This document shows positions 1-6,009 of a stretch of DNA of 8,746 bases, in pieces. The position numbers were made by a program, and so were the translations under genes. Position 1 is the stretch's first letter. Every line of letters starts with the position of its first letter. Below the pieces are notes generated by a model that did no database searches, had not been told where the DNA came from, and saw only the letters and a program-made list of their open reading frames with translations. This DNA comes from an uncultured Filifactor sp. (GTDB taxonomy: Bacteria > Bacillota > Clostridia > Peptostreptococcales > Filifactoraceae): the NCBI GenBank assembly GCA_947254385.1, contig CAMYCP010000044.1:1-8746 (forward strand), written 5' to 3'.

Positions 1-116
1 ATTTTTTATATAAAAAACCGGAAACTTTATCTTCAAAAAATAAAATATTGATTTTACAATGCACAAAATTTTTTTTGATTGTAGAATTTTAGAGAGTTCC
101 TAAAGAATATCTGTTT

Positions 117-1382
117 TTAATATTCATAAAATGCTTTTATCGCATCTTTTACATAAGTTGTATCTTTTACGCCCATAAGTTCCGTTGAGGAATGCATCGC
201 AAGCATTGGAGTTCCTATGTCGATTGACGGCACTGATATGTGTGAGGCGCTTATAGGACCTATGGTACTTCCTCCAGGTAAGTCCGAACGGTTGACGAAA
301 AATTGATAGGGTATTTTCTTATTTTTACATATTGAGGTAAATACTCCGACACTGTATGCATCAGATGTGTATTTTTTTGAGCTATTGATTTTTATTGCCA
401 AGCCTTTATTCAGCAAGGGGATGTTTGTTATGTCGGTTTTTTCGGGAATGTTGGGGTGTACGGCGTGAGCCATGTCGCAAGATACCATGAACGAATTGTT
501 AAGGGCAACTTCAAAATCTTCCGTATCCATTTCAAGTGCATGGGCTATTCTTTTAAGTACACCGAGCAGCACATTTGAATCAGCTCCCGTGTACGACATA
601 CTGCCGACTTCTTCATTATTGAACCCTACGGCTACGCTTATTGCTTTGTGAGATGCACAAGTCATCCCCATGGTGCAGGCGTACAACATGGCGAGGTTGT
701 CAAACCTTGAGCCTGATATAAATTCATTATTAAGTCCCACGACGGTACATTTTTGATATGGATAAAAGAAGAGTTCATATGAAAGTATATTTTCCGTTTC
801 AAAACCGAATTCGTTGTGCAGGATAGTTTCCATATTTAAATCCTGAAATTTTCCATCCGAAAGAGAAATTACGGGTAACATATCTTTTTGTTTGTTAAGT
901 TCAAGCCCTTTATTTATTTCTCTGTTTTGATGTATGGCAAGATTTGGGATAACGGCTATGGGACGGTCAAAGTCCACCAATGTTTCCTCTACTTCTCCGG
1001 CTCCTTTGTCGGTCACAACTTTGCCCGCCAAAGATAGAGGTCTGTCGAGCCAAGTATTCAATATCGAGCCGCCGTAAATTTCACTGTTAAGTTTAATGTA
1101 GTTTTTTTCCCGGATTATGGGGTTAGGTTTTACGACTATTGAGGGGGAGTCGGTATGAGATGCGGCGATACGAAATTCGTTTTTTTCGCCCGTTACAAAA
1201 GCTATGATGGCACTGTCAAAATTTATGGCGTATTTTTCTCCTCTTTTCAAGTCCCATTTTTCTTTAGGGTTCAATATTTTAAATCCGGCGTTTTTAAATT
1301 CTTTCAAAGAATTTTTTACCGCATGAAAAGGCGTGACGGATTTATCTATAAATTCCGATATTTTTTTGATTTCAGTTTCCAT
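117..1382 (-). CDS. apeB: M18 family metallo-aminopeptidase (aspartyl aminopeptidase type)
   Basis: This is a 421-residue protein without a signal peptide, so probably a cytosolic enzyme that removes N-terminal residues from peptides; the M18 family often prefers acidic residues. The di-metal ligand pattern of M18 is complete: His76 in SHTDSP, bridging Asp227 in SRFDNL, the Glu257-Glu258 pair in NNEEVGS (catalytic base and ligand), Asp303 in CDMAHAVHP and His397 in MHSSTEL. The GGSTIGP segment near 370-376 is also typical. Length fits bacterial M18 enzymes. The ATG is fixed by a strong GAGGAGG site at 1388-1394 with a 5-base spacer. The gene follows rpmF on the same strand but is separated from it by a terminator-like hairpin that leaves no room for a promoter of its own. 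Family assignment is firm; the exact substrate is not visible, and the symbol is a family-level choice. Confidence 0.93.
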   Translation of the reverse strand: METEIKKISEFIDKSVTPFHAVKNSLKEFKNAGFKILNPKEKWDLKRGEKYAINFDSAIIAFVTGEKNEFRIAASHTDSPSIVVKPNPIIREKNYIKLNSEIYGGSILNTWLDRPLSLAGKVVTDKGAGEVEETLVDFDRPIAVIPNLAIHQNREINKGLELNKQKDMLPVISLSDGKFQDLNMETILHNEFGFETENILSYELFFYPYQKCTVVGLNNEFISGSRFDNLAMLYACTMGMTCASHKAISVAVGFNNEEVGSMSYTGADSNVLLGVLKRIAHALEMDTEDFEVALNNSFMVSCDMAHAVHPNIPEKTDITNIPLLNKGLAIKINSSKKYTSDAYSVGVFTSICKNKKIPYQFFVNRSDLPGGSTIGPISASHISVPSIDIGTPMLAMHSSTELMGVKDTTYVKDAIKAFYEY

Positions 1383-1387
1383 TTTTT

Positions 1388-1394
1388 CCTCCTC
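1388..1394 (-). promoter_or_regulatory. Strong ribosome binding site of the M18 aminopeptidase
   Basis: The minus strand reads GAGGAGG, five bases before the ATG at 1382. It starts only five bases after the T-run of the preceding hairpin (1400-1426), so terminator and ribosome binding site are almost contiguous. It decides the start of the aminopeptidase gene. Confidence 0.8.
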
Positions 1395-1399
1395 ATAAC

Positions 1400-1426
1400 A
1401 AAAAACGTGTAGTCGCCTACACGTTT
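1400..1426 (-). terminator. Rho-independent terminator or attenuator between rpmF and the aminopeptidase gene
   Basis: On the minus strand, four bases after the rpmF stop codon, a perfect 10-bp stem (arms AAACGTGTAG and CTACACGTTT, plus-strand 1403-1412 and 1417-1426) closes a GCGA loop, a GNRA tetraloop, and runs into six Ts. This is the form of an intrinsic terminator for the yceD-rpmF transcript. The next gene's ribosome binding site begins five bases later, so expression of that gene needs readthrough or a promoter upstream of the hairpin. Partial termination (attenuation) is therefore plausible, but that is inference. Confidence 0.8.
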
Positions 1427-1430
1427 CAGT

Positions 1431-1607
1431 CTATTTTGCTATAACTTCTCTGCCTTTGTATTGTCCGCATTCGGGGCATACTGTATGCGGTGTTATAAGT
1501 TCGCCGCAATTAGGGCATTTTACCAAGGTTACCGCAGTTTTTTTCATATTCGCCGATCTTCTCGAACGGCTGTCGGATTTACCCATTTTTCTCTTAGGTA
1601 CTGCCAT
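1431..1607 (-). CDS. rpmF: 50S ribosomal protein L32 (bL32)
   Basis: This is a 58-residue protein starting MAVPKRKMGKSDSRSRRSAN, the hallmark basic N-terminus of L32. It is followed by a zinc ribbon with Cys31-x2-Cys34 (CPNC) and Cys44-x2-Cys47 (CPEC), so it is the zinc-binding, Cys-containing version. It is a component of the large ribosomal subunit. The start at 1607 has an AAAGGAG site nine bases upstream, which lies just after the yceD stop codon. The gap to yceD is 16 bases, which suggests a shared transcript and possibly coupled translation. YceD-rpmF order is conserved widely in bacteria. The usual next gene in many genomes, plsX, is absent; a terminator-like hairpin and the M18 aminopeptidase gene follow instead. 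Confidence 0.97.
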   Translation of the reverse strand: MAVPKRKMGKSDSRSRRSANMKKTAVTLVKCPNCGELITPHTVCPECGQYKGREVIAK

Positions 1608-1623
1608 TTTTAATCACTCCTTT

Positions 1624-2037
1624 TTACAAGTCTTCTTCAAAGCCTTTACAGTCATCACGGCACAATACTTTAATCGGTATATTTTCGTGTACCGCCGTAC
1701 GGCATAAATAAACCAAATCCACGGCGCCGTTTTCTATTACACAACTGTCCCTGTCCGCCGAACAGTCAAGTTCGTCGGACAAAAGATCCGTTTCAGCTTT
1801 TATGTCGATATCAAAATGCACCGGTTCAAGACATCTGTCACATGGAACGGAAACTTCGGTTTTTATTTCGGCATACAAAACCGGAATACTATTTACAATT
1901 CTTACATGACCGGATATGGTGCAATCCGATAAATACGTTATTTCTCCGCCCAAATTCATATCTTGCGCTGAAAATACAAAATTTACAGAAAGTTCTCTTT
2001 TTGAACCGGAAAGCAATTCTTTTATGTCAAACTGCAT
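1624..2037 (-). CDS. yceD: YceD/DUF177 family protein, short C-terminus
   Basis: This 137-residue protein has the DUF177 (YceD) layout: an N-terminal beta-rich half, a CDRC motif (Cys66, Cys69) followed by Leu-Glu-Pro, an acidic middle part, and a C-terminal VLCRDDCKGF segment (Cys126, Cys130). YceD is linked to accumulation of 23S rRNA and large-subunit assembly, and its gene usually precedes rpmF, as here. In many Gram-positive relatives the CKG motif continues into a second CxxCG pair; this protein stops seven residues after Cys130 (KGFEEDL), so it appears shorter than usual with part of the presumed metal-binding cysteine set missing. The three frames after the stop do not restore it before rpmF begins. 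The ATG at 2037 has a weak GGTGAG site. A consensus promoter lies directly upstream (2083-2111). Confidence 0.88.
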   Translation of the reverse strand: MQFDIKELLSGSKRELSVNFVFSAQDMNLGGEITYLSDCTISGHVRIVNSIPVLYAEIKTEVSVPCDRCLEPVHFDIDIKAETDLLSDELDCSADRDSCVIENGAVDLVYLCRTAVHENIPIKVLCRDDCKGFEEDL

Positions 2038-2082
2038 ATCTCACCGTCCAGATTCTTTTAGATACGGTACAAAATATTTTTT

Positions 2083-2111
2083 ATTATACAAAATCACAAG
2101 TTTTTTGTCAA
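2083..2111 (-). promoter_or_regulatory. Consensus sigma-A promoter for yceD-rpmF
   Basis: The minus strand carries TTGACA (plus-strand 2106-2111), exactly 17 bases, then TATAAT (2083-2088). Both hexamers are perfect matches to the housekeeping consensus. The -35 box begins one base after positions 2112-2114, the ackA stop codon. Transcription would start near 2076, giving a leader of about 40 bases before the yceD ATG. Confidence 0.88.
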
Positions 2112-3308
2112 TTATTTATTTATCAGCTTTACGGTATCTTTCGCTATCATAAGTTCTTCATTTGTGGGTATCAGTGCGACTTTAATTTTGGAATCGTCTG
2201 AAGATATGATTGTATTTTTGCCGCGCACTTTATTTTTTTCAGCGTCGATTTTTATTCCGAGTTCTTCCATTCCGTCTAAAATTGCCGCTCTGCTTTCGGG
2301 CGAATTTTCTCCAAGGCCTGCCGTGAATACTATACCGTCTACTCTGCCAAGTTCTGCCATATACGATCCGACATATTTTTTAACTCTTAGATGGTACGCA
2401 TCGAGCGCAAGCTCGGCACGTTTATTTCCTTTGGAGGCGGCTTCTTCTATGTCCCTAAAATCCGAACTTACTCCGGAAATTCCCAAAACTCCGGATTTTT
2501 TGTTCATAACATCATTCACTTCATTTAGTGAAAGTCCGGCTCTGTCCATCAAAAATGTAACTATCGCCGGATCGATATCTCCGCAACGTGTACCCATTAT
2601 AAGTCCTTCAAGCGGTGTAAGTCCCATGGACGTATCTATGGATTTGCCATTTTTTATTGCGGCGAGAGACGCTCCGTTACCTAAGTGGCAGGTTATGATA
2701 TTCAATTTATCTTTGTCAATTCCGAAAAGTTCCGCCGCTTTTTCGGTTACATAGCGGTGTGACGTCCCGTGAAAGCCGTAGCGCCTGATGCCGTATTTTT
2801 CATAGTATTCATATGGCAAGCCGTATATAAACGCCTCTTCCGGCATAGTTTGATGAAATGAGGTGTCAAATACCGCACACATCGGAACATCCGGCAATAT
2901 TTCCATACACGCTCTTATGCCGACTAAATTCGGGGGGTTATGAAGCGGTGCCAAGGTTATGCACGCCTCTATGTCTTTAAGTGTCGCTTCGGTAATTAAA
3001 CACGAGTCTACGAATTTTTCTCCGCCGTGTACTACTCTATGTCCTACCGCATCTATTTCATCCATTGAGGATATAGGGCCATACTCTTCGTTTACAAGAG
3101 CGTCCAGCACCAAGCCAAGTGCAACCTTATGATCTTTCATAGGCACTTTGATTATTTCTTTGTCACGGTTCAGCATTTCGTGTTTCAAAACCGAGCCGTC
3201 TATCCCTATTCTCTCCACCAATCCTTTTGCCATGACTTCTTCGTTTTCCATATTTATGAGCTGATATTTAAGCGAAGAACTGCCGCAATTAATAACAAGT
3301 ACTTTCAA
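2112..3308 (-). CDS. ackA: Acetate kinase
   Basis: It converts acetyl phosphate and ADP to acetate and ATP, the substrate-level phosphorylation step of fermentative acetate formation, in the cytosol. With a TTG start at 3308 the protein is 398 residues, the normal family size. Key residues fall at the same numbers as in the well-studied Methanosarcina thermophila enzyme: Asn7 and the CGSSS loop, Arg91 (GHRVVHGG), His123, Asp148 (FDTSFHQ), His180 (GFHGTSH), Arg241 (GTRCGD) and Glu384 (PTNEE). The TTG is preceded by AAAGGGG at an 8-base spacing. An in-frame ATG six codons upstream (3326) has no ribosome binding site and would put the Shine-Dalgarno inside the gene. No pta gene is next to it; the upstream neighbour is an exported flavoprotein and the downstream genes are yceD and rpmF. 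Confidence 0.97.
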   Translation of the reverse strand: MKVLVINCGSSSLKYQLINMENEEVMAKGLVERIGIDGSVLKHEMLNRDKEIIKVPMKDHKVALGLVLDALVNEEYGPISSMDEIDAVGHRVVHGGEKFVDSCLITEATLKDIEACITLAPLHNPPNLVGIRACMEILPDVPMCAVFDTSFHQTMPEEAFIYGLPYEYYEKYGIRRYGFHGTSHRYVTEKAAELFGIDKDKLNIITCHLGNGASLAAIKNGKSIDTSMGLTPLEGLIMGTRCGDIDPAIVTFLMDRAGLSLNEVNDVMNKKSGVLGISGVSSDFRDIEEAASKGNKRAELALDAYHLRVKKYVGSYMAELGRVDGIVFTAGLGENSPESRAAILDGMEELGIKIDAEKNKVRGKNTIISSDDSKIKVALIPTNEELMIAKDTVKLINK

Positions 3309-3316
3309 ATGAAATA

Positions 3317-3323
3317 CCCCTTT
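3317..3323 (-). promoter_or_regulatory. Ribosome binding site fixing the TTG start of ackA
   Basis: The minus strand reads AAAGGGG, eight bases before the TTG at 3308-3306. The competing ATG at 3326-3324 lies directly upstream of this site, with only AT-rich sequence before it, so it is unlikely to be used. Confidence 0.75.
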
Positions 3324-3351
3324 CATATTTTTTATAAATTTTTCTTAACCG

Positions 3352-3380
3352 ATTTTACAATATATTTTTCATAAAATCAA
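3352..3380 (-). promoter_or_regulatory. Candidate promoter for ackA
   Basis: The minus strand has TTGATT (3375-3380), a 17-base spacer and TAAAAT (3352-3357), a four-of-six and five-of-six match to the housekeeping consensus. It lies just after the stop codon of the flavoprotein gene. An alternative pair is TTGTAA (3355-3360) and TATAAA (3331-3336) with an 18-base spacer. The region is so AT-rich that either could be chance; no clear terminator separates the flavoprotein gene from ackA, so readthrough is also possible. Confidence 0.45.
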
Positions 3381-3386
3381 CCGTGT

Positions 3387-5276
3387 TTATTTCAGATCGA
3401 ATACGTATATTGCCGGATAATTATTTCCTTTCAAAGATACCGCATAAGCGTAATATCGTGCCGTAATCTCTATTATATCGGCATTTTCCGGTGCTTTATC
3501 CAAATTTAAAAAACGGTTTACAAGATGTGCAGACAGTATCTTTTCATCCGCAAGTATTTTAAATGCTCCGTTATAGTCGGTCGGTTCACTTAAATCGGAA
3601 TTTGCGGCGACATTTTTTGAAATGTACATTACAACATCCTGTACTTTGAGTTTATCCCCAAATTCAAAATTTACATTTTTAAATCCCGTCAATTTATTAA
3701 TCTTGTATACGTTGTTTATTAAAAAATTTTTATCGGCTTTTACAGACAGTTTATAGTCGTTGTTGTAACTTGTTGCAAGTGAGCCCATACTTCTTATCGT
3801 CTTTACGGCATAGTACACAGGGCTTGATTCTACCGGTTCGTCATATTTTTTATGGTTTAAATTGCAACCGTATTTTCTAAGTATATTTTGTACTTCTTTT
3901 ACAAGTTTCATATCTTTTGAAACTTTAGACGGAGTTGTTCCGATATCGTGCGCCACTTTGGCAACGGCTCCCGCCGCTTCGCCCATTGCCATACCGGTCG
4001 GCACAACTCTTGCGCTCCCCGCCGCAAGTGATGTGTATCCGGCGCTGCGTCCTACTATCATAAGGTTATCCGCTTTTTTTAAGATCATGCATCTTAGAGG
4101 TATTGTGTAGCTTTTAGGATATCCAACTATCGCTCCGTACGGGTACACTTCGTTGGCGTGAATGTCCACAGAATAATTTGTAACCGCAACCTTATCCTCA
4201 AACGAACGATTTTCAAGTATATCGTTTATGTTGAGCATATATTCACACTCAAAATGACGGCTTTCTCTTATATAAAGTTCTTCCGCAACTCCAAAAAGTT
4301 TTGAGTTTTCAAAGCCGGGATAGTTTTTTTGTATATACGGCACAACTTTGTTCAGTTCTTTTTTAAGTTCAGCCATTGCACGAGTGCGTTCTTTTTTGTC
4401 GAGCACGTTGACGTTTTTGAGCATGAGAGCGTTTATAAGCACGTTGCCGTTATTTTGAAAACCTATGTTGAGTCCTCGAAGTTGAGCATTCGGATTTTCC
4501 GGCTTATAGCCTTTGCTTAATTTCATAAAACCCCATACGGTTCTGTTGCTTACTCCCGCATATGATTGTTTGCCCTCATTTGTAAGAGAATAAGATTCCC
4601 GCCTTACGGCATTTTTAACCCGTTCGATATTTACATTGCTCATTTCAAATACCAGCGTCACCGCCATGGGTGAGCCTTTTGTACCGATATCTTCCATGCC
4701 GTAAGTAAAATCGCAGTCGGTAAGAGCCGCCACGTCTCCGTCCTGCGTAGCATCTATCAATATATCCGCATCATACTGCTTGGATATGCCGTTATGCAAG
4801 GTTATAACCGATTTTACCGTGCGACCTTTTTTTATAACCGCCGTTACGGAGGTGTTGTAGAGTACGGTGATATTCGGCTCTCTACTTACCATGTCATAAA
4901 ATATCAGTTTGGCGCTCTCCGTGTCAAACGATGCCGAACCGACTCTTCTGTAAAATTCACCGAATATTCCTTTTACAAGAATTTTTCCCGTTCCTCTTTC
5001 CGTCGGCAAATCTATCACATTGAGTTTGCCTGCCGTGAAAAGTCCTCCCAAATAGCTATGTTCCACAACCAACAGAGTCTTAAGTCCGGTTCTTGCGGAA
5101 GATATGGCGGCCGCTACTCCTTCAGGATCTCCTCCTACAACTATGACATCGTATTTGCCGCCACTGTCGATATCTTTAGCAAAAACTTTATTTACTAAAT
5201 TGTCCGCATATGTATTAAGCGTTATAAATTGCATAAATAAACAAATTAGGGTAATATATAAAGTAGTTTTCTTCAT
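3387..5276 (-). CDS. Exported FAD-dependent oxidoreductase (FAD_oxidored-like)
   Basis: This 629-residue protein starts with a Sec-type signal peptide: Lys2-Lys3, a hydrophobic core about 6-20, and a likely cut after TYA (residue 24). There is no lipobox and no twin arginine. Residues 42-64 form a Rossmann dinucleotide fold (YDVIVVGGDPEGVAAAIS), a GGDPEG variant of the FAD phosphate loop, followed by YLGGLFTAG. Further flavin-family motifs are DATQDGDVAAL at 175-185 and VGRSAGYTSLAAGSARVVPTG at 408-428, ending in MAMGEAAGAVA. From about 480 to the end is a region I cannot assign; its spacing faintly resembles S-layer-homology repeats. The substrate is unknown. The start has ACGGAGAT upstream. 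The gene diverges from the DUF4364 gene across 44 bp and lies 78 bp before ackA. Assignment to a flavin family is secure; export is well supported; function is open. Confidence 0.88.
   Translation of the reverse strand: MKKTTLYITLICLFMQFITLNTYADNLVNKVFAKDIDSGGKYDVIVVGGDPEGVAAAISSARTGLKTLLVVEHSYLGGLFTAGKLNVIDLPTERGTGKILVKGIFGEFYRRVGSASFDTESAKLIFYDMVSREPNITVLYNTSVTAVIKKGRTVKSVITLHNGISKQYDADILIDATQDGDVAALTDCDFTYGMEDIGTKGSPMAVTLVFEMSNVNIERVKNAVRRESYSLTNEGKQSYAGVSNRTVWGFMKLSKGYKPENPNAQLRGLNIGFQNNGNVLINALMLKNVNVLDKKERTRAMAELKKELNKVVPYIQKNYPGFENSKLFGVAEELYIRESRHFECEYMLNINDILENRSFEDKVAVTNYSVDIHANEVYPYGAIVGYPKSYTIPLRCMILKKADNLMIVGRSAGYTSLAAGSARVVPTGMAMGEAAGAVAKVAHDIGTTPSKVSKDMKLVKEVQNILRKYGCNLNHKKYDEPVESSPVYYAVKTIRSMGSLATSYNNDYKLSVKADKNFLINNVYKINKLTGFKNVNFEFGDKLKVQDVVMYISKNVAANSDLSEPTDYNGAFKILADEKILSAHLVNRFLNLDKAPENADIIEITARYYAYAVSLKGNNYPAIYVFDLK
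5229..5257 (+). promoter_or_regulatory. Candidate promoter for the DUF4364 gene
   Basis: TTGCAT (5229-5234), a 17-base spacer and TAATAT (5252-5257) lie on the plus strand, inside the 5' end of the divergent flavoprotein gene. Because only 44 bp separate the two start codons, a promoter for the plus-strand gene must overlap the neighbour's coding sequence, which fits this location. The match is moderate and the area is AT-rich. Confidence 0.35.
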
Positions 5277-5320
5277 TAAGTTTATCTCCGTTTAAACATT
5301 ATTTTTTGAAAGGAAATGTT
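5277..5320. promoter_or_regulatory. 44-bp divergent intergenic region with both ribosome binding sites
   Basis: This spacer holds the flavoprotein's ribosome binding site (GGAG on the minus strand, about 5284-5290) and that of the DUF4364 gene (AAAGGA, 5309-5314, six bases before the ATG). Between them sits a perfect 8-bp palindrome, GTTTAAAC (5290-5297). No full promoter fits for either gene, so their promoters or operators must overlap the opposite coding region. The palindrome could be a small operator core, but one of this length in AT-rich DNA may be chance. Confidence 0.5.
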
Positions 5321-5851
5321 ATGAGTGATAATTTAAACCCGTTCGACATAGATCAGCTTTATATGTTATTTTTATTAAAAACGGTGAATTTCCCGATAAA
5401 TAAAAATGAAATTGTACATATAATATTGACACTGGGAATAATGGATTATTTTTCCTTAAATAAAAATTTAGATGAACTGCTGGAAAAAAATTTGGCAAAA
5501 AAAACCGAAACCGAATCCGAACGCTATGTGATTACTGAAAACGGAATTAAGGTACTGGACGGTTTGGAACATATGATTTCTCAGAAAATAACAAAAGAAC
5601 TGTCCGATTACCTTGCCGAAAACCGTAAACGCATCGCCTATGAACAGGATATAAAATCTCAATACACTAAAAAATCAACCGGTGCATACGATGCCTATTT
5701 TGAGATTTTAGATCGCGGAAATACCGTATTCAGTATGCACATAACACTTCCCACGGAAGAACTCGCCAAACGTATGTGTAAAAACTGGATAAAAGTATAT
5801 TCAACTGTATATTCCGGCACTACAAATGCACTTTGCACGAATGATTTATAA
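5321..5851 (+). CDS. DUF4364 family protein, putative winged-helix regulator
   Basis: This 176-residue, soluble protein has the pattern of the DUF4364 family found in Clostridia-type Bacillota. Residues 1-85 look like a winged helix-turn-helix: helices at about 8-20 and 26-39, a helix at 46-58 (LDELLEKNLAKK), a short beta wing (ERYVITENG, 68-75) and a closing helix. Residues 90-115 are a long basic helix, and 122-165 a beta-alpha segment (AYFEILDRG, VFSMHITLPT, EELAKRMCKNWIK). I use the ATG at 5321, six bases after AAAGGA, rather than the in-frame TTG at 5306, which would place the ribosome binding site inside the gene. It is the only plus-strand gene and is divergent from the exported flavoprotein; a regulatory link is suggested by position only. 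A strong terminator follows at once. Confidence 0.85.
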   Translation: MSDNLNPFDIDQLYMLFLLKTVNFPINKNEIVHIILTLGIMDYFSLNKNLDELLEKNLAKKTETESERYVITENGIKVLDGLEHMISQKITKELSDYLAENRKRIAYEQDIKSQYTKKSTGAYDAYFEILDRGNTVFSMHITLPTEELAKRMCKNWIKVYSTVYSGTTNALCTNDL

Positions 5852-5882
5852 AAAGCGACATATAAACATATGTCGCTTTTTT
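5851..5882. terminator. Bidirectional rho-independent terminator
   Basis: A perfect 13-bp stem (5851-5863 with 5868-5880, AAAAGCGACATAT and its complement) closes an AAAC loop and is followed by T-rich sequence to 5882. It starts on the last base of the DUF4364 stop codon. Because the left arm begins with a run of A, the minus strand also ends in Ts, so it can terminate transcripts coming from secDF on the other side. Confidence 0.9.
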
Positions 5883-5908
5883 AACAATATATTACTTTAT
5901 CCGATTTA

Positions 5909-5950
5909 TGCTTAAAATCCCGTGTGTATTAAAAACAAGCATTTTAAGCA
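5909..5950. repeat. 10-bp perfect inverted repeat between convergent genes
   Basis: TGCTTAAAAT (5909-5918) and its exact complement ATTTTAAGCA (5941-5950) are separated by 22 bases. The repeat lies in the 127-bp stretch between the terminator and the secDF stop codon. Neither strand has a T-run directly after the stem, so it is not a standard terminator. It could shape the 3' end of the secDF transcript or be chance in AT-rich DNA. Confidence 0.45.
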
Positions 5951-6009
5951 CAATATAAAGATTTATTACAACTTACCTGAAGACGGTCGATTTACGCTTT
6001 ACTCGTAAT

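Noticed and set aside
1..116. Terminator for the M18 aminopeptidase gene
   Set aside because: Only a five-bp stem (TTTAG/CTAAA on the minus strand) and scattered T-runs are visible, not a convincing hairpin with a tail.
1608..1640. Frameshift hiding a longer YceD C-terminus
   Set aside because: No frame after the CKGF motif encodes a CxxCG segment before the rpmF ribosome binding site, so the short end looks genuine.
2164..2754. 196-codon plus-strand open frame opposite ackA
   Set aside because: It is the antisense shadow of a fully recognisable acetate kinase, low in complexity (Ser, Pro, Ala rich), without a ribosome binding site or family match.
4794..5198. 134-codon plus-strand open frame opposite the flavoprotein
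   Set aside because: It is antisense to the conserved FAD-binding region, with biased Tyr/Arg/Ser content and no start signals.
5306..5320. TTG start giving the DUF4364 protein five extra residues
   Set aside because: The AAAGGA ribosome binding site would lie inside the gene, and the ATG at 5321 is ideally spaced from it.
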